Below are positions 1 to 7,826 of a DNA stretch of 64,000 nucleotides, in pieces (position 1 is the stretch's first letter; each line of letters starts with the position of its first letter). Made by a program: the position numbers and the translations under genes. The DNA comes from Deltaproteobacteria bacterium (lineage in GTDB: Bacteria > Myxococcota_A > UBA796 > SXON01): NCBI GenBank assembly GCA_947445035.1, contig CANFCK010000009.1, positions 62,001-126,000 on the forward strand, written 5' to 3'. Below the pieces are notes generated by a model that saw only the letters and a program-made list of their open reading frames with translations, made no database searches and was not told the DNA's origin.

Positions 1-529
1 CAAGAAACTCCTCCTCGTCTTCGCGGTCTCCTTCTGTCTGGTGGGTGACGCGCTCGCCGCCGAACTCAAGGTCGCGGTGGTCGACTTCCAGCGCGCGCTC
101 AACGATGTCAACGAGGCCGCTGGCGTGCGGAAGAAGCTCGAAGGCATGTACGGCGAGCGGAAGGTCACGATCGAGAAATTGCAGAAGTCGCTCGAGGCCA
201 AGAAGGCCGACCTCGAAGCGCAGTCCGTGGTCCTCTCCGACTCGGCGCGCCGTGTAAAAGAAGAAGAATTCATGAAGTCGCAGGCGGAGTTCCAGCAGAC
301 CTACGCCCGCTACGAAAGTGAGATGCAGCAGGCGTACTACGCGGCGATGCAGGACTTCATCGAGAAGATGAAGAAGATCGCCGTCGCGATTGGGCAAGAG
401 CGCGGGTACACCGTGGTCCTGGAAGCGACCGAGGGCGGCGTGGTGTACTGGTCGGACAGCATCGACATCACCGAAGAGCTCATCAAGCGCTACAACGCGG
501 CGAATCCGGCCTCGACGCCGAAGAAGTAG
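1..529 (+). CDS. skp: Skp/OmpH-family periplasmic chaperone (5' end outside window)
   Basis: The reading frame is already open at base 2 with a hydrophobic stretch (KKLLLVFAVSF) ending in ALA before AELKVAVVDF, so the start codon lies just upstream of the window and this is a signal peptide. The mature part, about 155 residues, is rich in Lys, Glu and Gln and predicted helical, as in Skp, whose coiled-coil arms hold unfolded outer-membrane proteins in the periplasm. The V-A-V-V-D-F-Q start of the mature domain is typical of the OmpH family. The gene lies 3 bp from lpxD, the usual neighbour of skp, so bamA may lie upstream outside the window. Family assignment is firm; the start is not visible. 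Confidence 0.88.
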   Translation, partial: KKLLLVFAVSFCLVGDALAAELKVAVVDFQRALNDVNEAAGVRKKLEGMYGERKVTIEKLQKSLEAKKADLEAQSVVLSDSARRVKEEEFMKSQAEFQQTYARYESEMQQAYYAAMQDFIEKMKKIAVAIGQERGYTVVLEATEGGVVYWSDSIDITEELIKRYNAANPASTPKK

Positions 530-532
530 TCG

Positions 533-1540
533 GTGCGGCTCGACGAGCTCGCGGCGGCCGTTGGGGGGGGGGTCGAGGGCGACGGGGCGCTCCAGATTCT
601 GGGCGTGGCCGGCTTGGAAGAGGCGGGGCCTTCCCATCTCTCGTTTCTGGCCAATCGTCGGTACGCCTCGCTCTTCCGGAAGAGCGGCGCGGGCGCGGTC
701 CTGGTGAGCATGAGTGAAAACGCCTTCGGACGAACTGTCGTTCGTTGTCGCGACCCATACCTGGCCTTCGCCAAGGCGCTCGCCCTGTTCTACCCGGTCG
801 CAAAGCCTCCTGCGGGCGTGCACCCGCTAGCGGTCGTGGAGGGGTCGTGCGAAGGCGCCACGATCCTGCCTTTTGCCTATGTCGGTCGCGGCGCGCTGGT
901 GGGGGAGGGGACGATTGTTCAGCCCCACGTCTACGTCGGCGGCGGTGCGGTTATCGGTCGCGACTGTCTCCTGATGGCGGGGAGCGCCGTCATGGACGGC
1001 TGTGTTGTTGGGGACCGGGTCGTGCTCAATCCCGGCGCGGTCGTTGGGGGGGAGGGGTTCGGATTTGTGCCCACGCCCGCGGGGCTGGTGAAGATCCCCC
1101 AGACGGGTCGCGCCGTCGTCGGTGACGACGTCGAGATCGGCGCCAACAGCTGCATCGATCGTGCCGCGATGGGCGATACCACCGTCGCAACCGGAAGCAA
1201 GCTCGATAACCTCGTTCAGATCGGTCATGGCGCCGAGATCGGGGCTCACAACGTGCTGGTGGCCTACAGCGCGGTGGCGGGAAGCACCCGCACCGGCACC
1301 GGTGTCACCATGGCCGCGCGCACCCTCCTCCTCGGCCACCTCGACATCGGCGACGGCGCCACGGTCGGCGCGATGAGCATGGTCACGGCCGACATCCCCG
1401 CCGGCGGCAAGCGCACCGGCTCCCCGGCGATGGAGCATCGGGAGTGGCTTCGGTTGGTCACCGCCGCGAGGGAGCTGCCGGCGCTGTTGAAGCGGGTGGC
1501 TGCCCTGGAGAAGAAGGGCGGCGACGGGGGAGCAGGATAG
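533..1540 (+). CDS. lpxD: UDP-3-O-acylglucosamine N-acyltransferase LpxD
   Basis: The product (335 aa) adds the N-linked hydroxyacyl chain to UDP-3-O-acyl-glucosamine, the third step of lipid A synthesis. An N-terminal uridine-binding domain (about residues 1-95) is followed by hexapeptide repeats of a left-handed beta-helix (about 100-290). The expected catalytic histidine is H232 in the QIGHG motif. Length is close to the E. coli enzyme (341 aa). The start is GTG, 3 bp after the chaperone stop, and fabZ follows after 13 bp, so the three are probably one transcript. The rest of the pathway (lpxA, lpxB) is about 12 kb away in this window rather than adjacent. Confidence 0.95.
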   Translation: MRLDELAAAVGGGVEGDGALQILGVAGLEEAGPSHLSFLANRRYASLFRKSGAGAVLVSMSENAFGRTVVRCRDPYLAFAKALALFYPVAKPPAGVHPLAVVEGSCEGATILPFAYVGRGALVGEGTIVQPHVYVGGGAVIGRDCLLMAGSAVMDGCVVGDRVVLNPGAVVGGEGFGFVPTPAGLVKIPQTGRAVVGDDVEIGANSCIDRAAMGDTTVATGSKLDNLVQIGHGAEIGAHNVLVAYSAVAGSTRTGTGVTMAARTLLLGHLDIGDGATVGAMSMVTADIPAGGKRTGSPAMEHREWLRLVTAARELPALLKRVAALEKKGGDGGAG

Positions 1541-1553
1541 AACGGGTCTGCCT

Positions 1554-2000
1554 ATGGACATTTCCGAAATCATGGCGATGCTGCCGCATCGTTACCCCTT
1601 CCTGATGATCGACCGGGTGCTCGAACTCGACCCGGGCAAGCGCATCGTCGCGCTCAAGAACGTGACGATCAACGAGCCGCACTTCACGGGGCACTTCCCC
1701 AGCCAGCCGGTGATGCCGGGCGTATTGATGGTCGAGGCCATCGCCCAAGCGTGCGGCATCATGGCGATGAGCGCCAACCCGACGTTCAAGGAGCGCCCCC
1801 TGTACCTTCTGGGGCTCGACGGTATCCGCTTTCGCAGCCCCGTGCGCCCCGGAGATCAGCTTCGCATCGAGGTGCTCAAGCGCGCCGAGAAGCGCGGGAT
1901 CTGGTTTTTTACCGCCAAAGTGAGCGTAGAGGACAAGGTCGTTGTCGAAGGGGAGGTGATGGCCACCGTACTGGTCGACAAACCCGGAGAGTCCCCATGA
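1554..2000 (+). CDS. fabZ: 3-hydroxyacyl-ACP dehydratase FabZ
   Basis: A 148-residue hot-dog-fold dehydratase that removes water from 3-hydroxyacyl-ACP in fatty acid elongation; it competes with LpxA and LpxD for the same hydroxyacyl-ACP pool. The motif PHFTGHFPSQPVMPGV carries the catalytic His (H47), and the Glu of the MVEAIAQ helix is E61. Length matches the family (about 145-150 aa). ATG start 13 bp after lpxD; its stop overlaps the start of the next gene as ATGA, indicating translational coupling. Confidence 0.96.
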   Translation: MDISEIMAMLPHRYPFLMIDRVLELDPGKRIVALKNVTINEPHFTGHFPSQPVMPGVLMVEAIAQACGIMAMSANPTFKERPLYLLGLDGIRFRSPVRPGDQLRIEVLKRAEKRGIWFFTAKVSVEDKVVVEGEVMATVLVDKPGESP

Positions 2001-2713
2001 TCATGCTTTTGAGCCTTTTCGCCTGCTCCACCGAGGAGGAAGAGGTTCCCTTCAGCAACTTCGCCGACATCTTCGAGCCGGGGCTGACCGTCAACGCCGG
2101 AGAAATCCCCCCGGGTGGGAAACGGTTGCAAGTTTTGGTGAGCCCCGCCCGTGAAGGCGCCTGCCGAGCGCTCCCGAAAATCCGCGCCGACATCGACGGC
2201 GTCCCGTTGACGCGGCTGCACGGCAAGGTGGACAACGGGGCCTTCAAGTACGACCGCGACTGCTTCGTCTACGAGTTCGAAGGCAACGCGGAACTCATCG
2301 CCAAGGTGTCCGCCAAGCCGGAAAACGTCGTCACGGTCACCGACGGGGTCACCACGCTTTCGCTTACCGCGACGAACCTCTTCGTCGAAACGACGATGGT
2401 TGTCGAGTCGGGCAAGGTGGTCGCGGGCGCCGAGGTCGTGCTCAAGCTCGTCCCCGGCGGTGACCTCGTGGACACCACCGTGCCAGTGTCGGTCGACATC
2501 CGCGCCGAGGGGCAGGACCTGGCCTCCGTCACCGCGGTGGTGACGGCCGATCGCCTCACTTTCGCGATGCCGGCCGATCGCAAGGGCAACGTCAGCGTCG
2601 ACCTGATGGGGACCCGCGCCTTCCAGCCGATCCTGTCGGCCTGCGTCGGCACCAAGTCGTGCTCGGCCTCTCGGGCATTCCTGGTCCCGACGCTCGCGGT
2701 CGACGTGCTGTAG
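1997..2713 (+). CDS. Predicted lipoprotein of unknown function
   Basis: A 238-residue protein that starts MIMLLSLFAC followed by an acidic linker. The short hydrophobic segment ending L-F-A-C looks like a lipobox, so export and lipidation are likely. The rest is rich in Val, Thr and Asp with alternating polar and hydrophobic residues, suggesting beta-sandwich (Ig-like) domains. Cysteines in the body (for example in the GACRALP and ACVGTKSCS segments) may form disulfides. I do not recognise the family. The start ATG overlaps the fabZ stop and the AbgT gene begins 3 bp after its stop, so it belongs to the same operon. Confidence 0.7.
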   Translation: MIMLLSLFACSTEEEEVPFSNFADIFEPGLTVNAGEIPPGGKRLQVLVSPAREGACRALPKIRADIDGVPLTRLHGKVDNGAFKYDRDCFVYEFEGNAELIAKVSAKPENVVTVTDGVTTLSLTATNLFVETTMVVESGKVVAGAEVVLKLVPGGDLVDTTVPVSVDIRAEGQDLASVTAVVTADRLTFAMPADRKGNVSVDLMGTRAFQPILSACVGTKSCSASRAFLVPTLAVDVL

Positions 2714-2716
2714 CGG

Positions 2717-4168
2717 GTGGTGACGCGTCCTCCAGCGGGGGTCATCGGCACCATCGAGTCGCTGGGCAACCGCCTCCCGGACCCCGTCGTCCTCTTCGGA
2801 CTCGTGGCCGCCTCGATCGTAGCGGTGTCGATGCTTGTCGCCGGGACCGCCGTCGAGCATCCGCTCACCCACGAGCCGGTGGTGGTGCAGAGCCTGCTTG
2901 ACGGCACGCTTGCCCGGCGGATGTGGACGGATGCGGTGAAGAACTTCGCCGGTTTCCCGCCCCTCGGCTCGGTGTTGGTGGCGGTGATGGGCATCGGCGT
3001 CGCTGAGCGCAGCGGCCTGATCGCGGCGCTCTTGGGGCGGGCGGTCGATCGGGTGCCCCCCCGGCTCTTGACCGCGGCGATGCTCTTCGTCGGCGCCAAC
3101 GGAGCCTTGGCCTCGGACGCCAGCTTCGTGGTCCTCGTGCCGCTCGGGGCGGCGTTGTGGGCGCGCGTTGGCCGCCACCCGCTGGCGGGCATGACCATCG
3201 CCTATGCGGCCGTCAGCGGAGGGTACGGGGCCAACCTGTTGATCACGGCGTTGGACCCGCTTTTGGCGGGGTTGACGCAGAGTGCGGCGCAGCTGGTCCG
3301 GCCCGAGGCGACGGTCGCCGCCACCTGCAACTGGTTCTTCAACATCGCCAGCGTGTTCCTGGTGACGGGGGTTGGGGCCCTGGTCGCGCCTTCCGTCGAA
3401 CGGCGCTTCGGGGCCTGGACTCGACGGGCAGAGGATGTCGAGGGCTCTGTCTCCGAACGGGTCGGTCCGGCCTTGCTCGCGGGGGCGATCACCGTCGTGA
3501 TTCTGGCGGCGCTGGTGGTCGGGGTGTTGCGCGCTGACGACGGCGGGTGGGCGCCCGTCTACGACAGTATGGTGCCGCTCATCGCGGTTGCAGCCCTGAT
3601 CCCGGGTCTGGTGCACGCGCGGGCGAACGGCCGGCTACGGGACAGCGGCGAGGCCGTCAAGCTCGCTGCGGACGCCGCGGGCGGGCTTGGCGGGTACATC
3701 GTGCTTGCCTTTGCCGCGGCGCAGTTCGTGGCGTGGTTCAACTGGTCGAATCTGGGGCTGGTTAGCGCGGTTCGTGGCGCCGACGCCCTCCGCGGCCTCG
3801 GCCTGGGCGGGACGGCGTTGTTGTCGGCCTTCGTGCTCCTCAGCGGGGTTCTCAACCTGCTGATCGCCAGCGCGTCGGCCAAGTGGGCGCTGATGGCGCC
3901 GCTCTTCGTGCCGATGCTGATGTTGCTCGGCATCGAGCCCGCCACGTCGCAAGCCGCCTACCGGGTCGGGGACGCCGTCACCAACGTGCTGACACCGCTG
4001 ATGCCCTACATGCCCATCGTCCTGGCCGCCGCGCGCCGCTACGTGCCCGAGACGGGCCTGGGCACGGTGCTGGCGGCGCAGGTGCCTTTCGCGCTGGCGT
4101 GGGGCGTGTCGTGGACAGGCATGCTTCTATTTTGGGATGCGATGGGGTGGCCGCTCGGGTTGGGGTGA
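2717..4168 (+). CDS. AbgT-family membrane transporter
   Basis: A 483-residue membrane protein resembling the AbgT family (p-aminobenzoyl-glutamate uptake in E. coli; other members have been reported to export sulfonamide-type antimetabolites). The segment NFAGFPPLGSVLVAVMGIGVAE is typical, as are the Asn/Gly-rich hairpin regions near GANGALASDASFVVL and the late PLMPYMPIVL segment. About 10-12 hydrophobic helices can be seen. It starts GTG, with a second in-frame GTG one codon on, 3 bp after the upstream lipoprotein. The substrate cannot be read from sequence, and its place at the end of an envelope operon gives no clear clue. Confidence 0.82.
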   Translation: MVTRPPAGVIGTIESLGNRLPDPVVLFGLVAASIVAVSMLVAGTAVEHPLTHEPVVVQSLLDGTLARRMWTDAVKNFAGFPPLGSVLVAVMGIGVAERSGLIAALLGRAVDRVPPRLLTAAMLFVGANGALASDASFVVLVPLGAALWARVGRHPLAGMTIAYAAVSGGYGANLLITALDPLLAGLTQSAAQLVRPEATVAATCNWFFNIASVFLVTGVGALVAPSVERRFGAWTRRAEDVEGSVSERVGPALLAGAITVVILAALVVGVLRADDGGWAPVYDSMVPLIAVAALIPGLVHARANGRLRDSGEAVKLAADAAGGLGGYIVLAFAAAQFVAWFNWSNLGLVSAVRGADALRGLGLGGTALLSAFVLLSGVLNLLIASASAKWALMAPLFVPMLMLLGIEPATSQAAYRVGDAVTNVLTPLMPYMPIVLAAARRYVPETGLGTVLAAQVPFALAWGVSWTGMLLFWDAMGWPLGLG

Positions 4169-4196
4169 GGCGGAGGGCGGGGCCGGGGAGGCCCGC

Positions 4197-4286
4197 TCAC
4201 GCCCGACCGAAATACCTCAGCGCGTCGGGGTCAGCGCTAAGCAGCTCGATGCCTTCGACCATCGCTTGTCCCACGAGCCGGCGGCG
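4197..4286 (-). pseudogene. Fossil VapC-type PIN toxin, C-terminal remnant
   Basis: On the minus strand, in the frame offset by two bases from the antitoxin frame, 29 residues ending at the TGA at 4197-4199 read RRRLVGQAMVEGIELLSADP then DALRYFGRA. This matches the usual C-terminal end of VapC PIN toxins (consensus like DRLLVAQALVEGLxLLTADxxxxxY), including the conserved Asp. The other acidic residues of the PIN active site and about 100 N-terminal residues are absent. It directly abuts the conserved part of the antitoxin, which suggests a deletion joined the two genes. Non-functional as a nuclease. The fragment is short, but its position right after an antitoxin supports the call. Confidence 0.6.
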
Positions 4287-4411
4287 ACCACGGGCACCAA
4301 ACGCACCGCGGGGACCGAGCCGCGGGCGATGACCACCTCGTCCCCGCGTTCAGCCAACGCGATCAGCTCGGAGAGGCGCGCTTTGGCGTCGTGCACGGGG
4401 AATGTGGGCAT
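4217..4411 (-). pseudogene. Phd/YefM-type antitoxin fused to toxin remnant
   Basis: The first 41 residues (MPTFPVHDAKARLSELIALA, then ERGDEVVIARGSVPAVRLVPV) are a clear Phd/YefM DNA-binding domain: an ordinary VapB-like antitoxin that represses its own operon and neutralises a VapC toxin. After RLVPV the reading frame runs out of phase into the toxin remnant and ends after 64 residues, against about 75-85 in intact members. The toxin-binding tail is therefore lost. It could still bind DNA, but its partner is gone. No other copy of the pair is visible in the window. Confidence 0.72.
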
Positions 4412-4471
4412 GGACTAACCATGGTCCCAGTCGGTCGCGGTGGCAATTGGAATCGCCTCGCAGGTCGCGAC

Positions 4472-6118
4472 TCAAGCCGCGTTGCGGGCCCGGACCCACC
4501 GGTCGTAGCCGATCATCAGCACGGTGCTCGCCAATCCGGTGATGACGAACGGCCACCAGACGCGACCGGGTTGGTAATGCTGGTAGAGGTGGTCTCGCAG
4601 CGTCGCGGGCGTGGTGGCAGAGCCATCCGGCAGGGTCGGAACGTTCGCCACGGTCCAGGTGATCACGTCGCCGCGCGGCATGGCCTCTGCGACCGCGGTC
4701 ACCAGGGCCCGGTCGCGCAGCGACTGCAGCGCCTTCAACGCCTCGGCCAGCTCTTTTTTGTCGGTGCGCTCCAGGAGTTCCTTGAGCTGTTTTTCGTCGA
4801 GCGCGCCAGCGGCAACGGTGGCGACCCACGCTTCTGCCGACGCGACGCTGGCGGTGTCGGAGACGTAGTTGCGGGTGAGGTTCACCTTGTCGCCCTGCGT
4901 CTCGTAGGCGCTGCCGGCGATCAAGCTGCCCAAGACCCAGCCCACCCCGTCGGGCATGTTGGCATAGCCTAGGTACAAGGCCCGCTTGCCCGGCGGCGCC
5001 AGCGAGGACATGTACTCCTGACGCTTCGGCGAAGCGAGCATTTCCCCGACGGTGAACGCGGCGACGCCGGCCAGGAGCACCCAGACGTTGGCGGTGTAGA
5101 CGAAGGCCACCAGAGCGAAGCTGGCGATGCCCATGCCCACGATGGTGCTGGCCAGGGTGCTGATCTTCGACGACAACCACGCGAAGATGAACATCGTGAA
5201 CATGATCATGATCGCGTTGATGTTCAGCAGGCGTTCCTGGGGAATCATGACGCCCGCGGCGCCCTCGGTGGTCCACGTGGCGTTCCCAACCAGCTCGCCC
5301 ATCGCCGACAACAGGACGCTGGAGTCGGTCCAGTCGTCGACGTAGTTCGGCAACATGTCGAACAGTTGATGAAACGCGAACCAGAACCCCGCGCTGATCA
5401 CGATGAACGCCATCAACACTGGGTTGAGGAACAGCTCGCGCAGGCTGTCGAGCATGAGCCGGCCGACCGACCGCGTGTCCTTCTCGGTCTGGCGTTCGTC
5501 CACCGGATCGGTGTAGAAGAACAGGGGGATCAAGTTGGAGAAGACGATGAGGGAGCACGCGGCGAACACGCCGTGCCAGCCCAGACCCAGGTCCTCGCGT
5601 ACGAACGCAGGAATAAACGCCGCCACCGCAGCACCGATGTTGACGGACTGGTAGAAGAGCCCCCAGCCCATCGACTCGGTGCCCGGGCTCTTGGCGATGG
5701 AGTGCGCCATCGTGCCCTGGATTCCCGGTTTGAACAGCCCCGTACCCGCAGCGAGAAGCTGGGTGCCGAGGACCATGCTCCAGAAGTCGTCCGCTGTCGC
5801 CATCAGGGCGTACCCGCCCGCCTTCAGGAACACCGAGACGGCGATGGTGCGCTTGTAGCCGAAGCGGTCGGAGAGGCCACCAGCGAAGACCGGCAGCCAG
5901 CTCTGCATTGCCGCCCACAGCGCGTAGATCGTGCCCTTCTCCGCGTGGCTGAGCCCGGCGCCCCCCTCGTTGGTCGCGAGCACGATGTACACCGGCGCCA
6001 CGAGCCGGACGCCGTAGTAGGCCATCCGCTCCATCAGCTCCATGAAGATGCAGAGCCAGAAAACGTAGTCGAAAGCGCGGACCTGCCCCCAGAGGGAGCG
6101 AGCGGGGGGAGGGGACAT
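4472..6118 (-). CDS. POT/PTR-family peptide transporter (MFS)
   Basis: A 548-residue MFS protein with about 12-14 transmembrane helices. The first helix carries the E-x-x-E-R signature of proton-dependent oligopeptide transporters (E27, E30, R31 in FMELMERMAYYGV), and GGLSDRFGYKRT is the cytoplasmic MFS motif A. A soluble insert rich in Lys, Glu and Leu lies near residues 440-510 before the last helix, which is unusual for the family. The substrate is probably di- or tripeptides but POT members also move other compounds. It is divergent from the GH13 gene across an intergenic region containing an 18-bp perfect palindrome. Confidence 0.83.
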   Translation of the reverse strand: MSPPPARSLWGQVRAFDYVFWLCIFMELMERMAYYGVRLVAPVYIVLATNEGGAGLSHAEKGTIYALWAAMQSWLPVFAGGLSDRFGYKRTIAVSVFLKAGGYALMATADDFWSMVLGTQLLAAGTGLFKPGIQGTMAHSIAKSPGTESMGWGLFYQSVNIGAAVAAFIPAFVREDLGLGWHGVFAACSLIVFSNLIPLFFYTDPVDERQTEKDTRSVGRLMLDSLRELFLNPVLMAFIVISAGFWFAFHQLFDMLPNYVDDWTDSSVLLSAMGELVGNATWTTEGAAGVMIPQERLLNINAIMIMFTMFIFAWLSSKISTLASTIVGMGIASFALVAFVYTANVWVLLAGVAAFTVGEMLASPKRQEYMSSLAPPGKRALYLGYANMPDGVGWVLGSLIAGSAYETQGDKVNLTRNYVSDTASVASAEAWVATVAAGALDEKQLKELLERTDKKELAEALKALQSLRDRALVTAVAEAMPRGDVITWTVANVPTLPDGSATTPATLRDHLYQHYQPGRVWWPFVITGLASTVLMIGYDRWVRARNAA

Positions 6119-6155
6119 CCGGTCCTGCTATCCCATGGGCGGCCGCCCGGTCTGG

Positions 6156-6173
6156 GTGACGGACGTCCGTCAC
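6156..6173. promoter_or_regulatory. Perfect 18-bp palindrome, probable operator
   Basis: GTGACGGACGTCCGTCAC is its own reverse complement. It lies 38 bp upstream of the POT transporter start and 115 bp upstream of the GH13 start, between divergent genes. A second, imperfect repeat (CCGAC-N4-GTCGG, 6191-6204) lies beside it and shares the CCGTC/GACGG core. A dimeric regulator binding two adjacent sites would explain the pattern. Which regulator is unknown; none is encoded adjacently. Confidence 0.5.
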
Positions 6174-6190
6174 CGACCTTCGTCACCCCG

Positions 6191-6204
6191 CCGACTTCCG
6201 TCGG
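6191..6204. promoter_or_regulatory. Second inverted repeat in the transporter/GH13 spacer
   Basis: CCGACTTCCGTCGG has 5-bp arms around a 4-bp spacer, 17 bp from the perfect palindrome. It may be an additional half of a compound operator. Alone, a repeat of this size could occur by chance in GC-rich DNA. Confidence 0.3.
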
Positions 6205-6269
6205 TGATTTTCACCTAACAACTTGAAACTACTGAATCGTCACGGTGGCACAGGAGTTGAAGAGAGAGC

Positions 6270-6287
6270 GGGCAGCCCGAGCTGCCC
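6270..6287 (+). promoter_or_regulatory. Short stem-loop directly before the GH13 start
   Basis: GGGCAG and CTGCCC pair around a 6-base loop and the stem ends at the base before the GTG start at 6288. The best purine-rich site (CAGGAG, 6251-6256) lies upstream of the stem, too far away unless the hairpin forms and brings it closer. There is no T-run, so it is not a standard terminator. A role in translation is inference. Confidence 0.3.
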
Positions 6288-7826
6288 GTGTTCCTTCACG
6301 CCCTTGCCTGCGCCGTGACCGAGACCCTCTCCCCCTTGACCCCCCTCGTCGACCCACCCGCCGTTCAGCACGCCGCCGACTGTGGCGACCTCGGCGTCGT
6401 GTACGAAATCTACGTTCGATCGTTCCAGGACAGCGATGGTGACGGCACCGGAGACCTCGACGGCGTCGCGTCGCGGCTCGATCATCTGGTTTCCCTTGGC
6501 GTAGACACCTTGTGGCTGATGCCGATCTTCCCGGCGTTCGGACCCGCCGGATACGACGTCACCGACTTTTCCATGATCACGGCTGAATACGGCGATCTGG
6601 ACGATCTGGACGATCTGGTCGATGCGGCGCACGCCCGCGGGCTGACGGTGCTGGTGGACCTGCCGTTCAACCACGTCGACCGCGGGCATCCGTGGTTTGT
6701 CGCTGCGGAAAGAGGGGAAGCCGGGGCGCACCGACGCTTCGTATACGCTGACGTTCCTGCGGATGACGCCCGTTGGTTCGCGTCTGCCGCCGGCGGCTGG
6801 TTCTACGGCTACTTCGGCCGCGACCTTCCGGACCTCGACTACACCGACGCCACCGTGCTCGCAGAGATGGCCGCGATCTGGGATCGGTGGCTCGATCATG
6901 TCGACGGCTTCCGCCTGGACGCCGTGATCACGCTGGTAGAGGCGCTTGGCGTCATTGAGGGGTCGGCCGCCTCGCACGAGGCGCTAGCGACGCTGCTTGA
7001 GGAAGCGCGTGCGGAGCATCCGGACGCATGCTTCGTCGCTGAGGCCAGCGAGTGGGAGGCCGAAGCCGGGGTGAGTTGGCTTGACACGGAGCTGCAGTCC
7101 GGCGTCGAGCGGGTGCTCGACTTTGTCCGACTGGACGCGCTCACGACCGCGGCTCGCGATGGCGATGTCACCGAGCTTCTGGCGGTCATCGAGGCACAAT
7201 CTGATGCGGGCGGCGTGTCTGGGATGGCAACGTTTTTGGGCTCGCACGACCTCTCTCGTCTTCCAACGCAGGTTCCCGATGCGGATGCCCGGCGCGCGCT
7301 GCGGGTTGTGCAGTGGCTCTTGCCCGGTAGCCCGGTGCTCTACTACGGCGAGGAACTCGACCTCGCCGACGCCACCAGCGCCACCGGGCAAGACCTCGCG
7401 ATGCGCGCGCCGATGCCGTGGGACAGCGGCCACGCGGGCGGCTTCACGACCGGCACCGCCTGGTTCACCTTGGACCAGGGCTACAACAGCGGAGCCAACG
7501 TCGCCGACCAGGGCGCCGACCCGACGAGCGCGCTGGCCTTCACCCGCGCCCTGGGTTGCCTTCGCAAAGAGTATGCGTTGTCCGAACCCGATGCTTGGCG
7601 GCCGGTGCTCGGGCTCGACCCGGCGCTTTTGATGTTCCGTCGCAGCTCGTCCGCGGGCGAGCTCTTCGTCGCGGTAAATCTGTCGGCGCGGCGTGTTGAC
7701 GGTGGGTCGGGCGGTCCGGATGGGCTCGCCGATCTTCGCGGGAATGCAGACGCGATCGGGGTCCTGGAGCCGTGGGGCTGGCGGATTTTCGGGTCGGCGG
7801 CGACGTCGTGTTACCCCGACCCATGA
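6288..7826 (+). CDS. GH13 alpha-amylase-family glycosidase
   Basis: A 512-residue (beta/alpha)8 enzyme acting on alpha-glucosidic bonds. Visible motifs: a Ca-type loop D-S-D-G-D-G-T-G-D (residues 48-56), DLPFNHV near 124-130, the nucleophile D211 in DGFRLDAV, the acid/base E252 in VAEAS, and the transition-state Asp D321 in GSHDLSR, where most relatives have NHD. The N-terminus is short and hydrophobic with a Cys at residue 8 and may be a poor lipoprotein signal. GTG 6288 is the only standard start before the domain because an in-frame stop lies at 6258. The asd gene overlaps its stop by ATGA. The exact sugar substrate is not predictable. Confidence 0.88.
   Translation: MFLHALACAVTETLSPLTPLVDPPAVQHAADCGDLGVVYEIYVRSFQDSDGDGTGDLDGVASRLDHLVSLGVDTLWLMPIFPAFGPAGYDVTDFSMITAEYGDLDDLDDLVDAAHARGLTVLVDLPFNHVDRGHPWFVAAERGEAGAHRRFVYADVPADDARWFASAAGGWFYGYFGRDLPDLDYTDATVLAEMAAIWDRWLDHVDGFRLDAVITLVEALGVIEGSAASHEALATLLEEARAEHPDACFVAEASEWEAEAGVSWLDTELQSGVERVLDFVRLDALTTAARDGDVTELLAVIEAQSDAGGVSGMATFLGSHDLSRLPTQVPDADARRALRVVQWLLPGSPVLYYGEELDLADATSATGQDLAMRAPMPWDSGHAGGFTTGTAWFTLDQGYNSGANVADQGADPTSALAFTRALGCLRKEYALSEPDAWRPVLGLDPALLMFRRSSSAGELFVAVNLSARRVDGGSGGPDGLADLRGNADAIGVLEPWGWRIFGSAATSCYPDP

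Noticed and set aside
1856-3616. 586-residue minus-strand frame
   Set aside because: Antisense to the lipoprotein and AbgT genes, with composition of a shadow (His/Arg/Gln-rich) and no domain.
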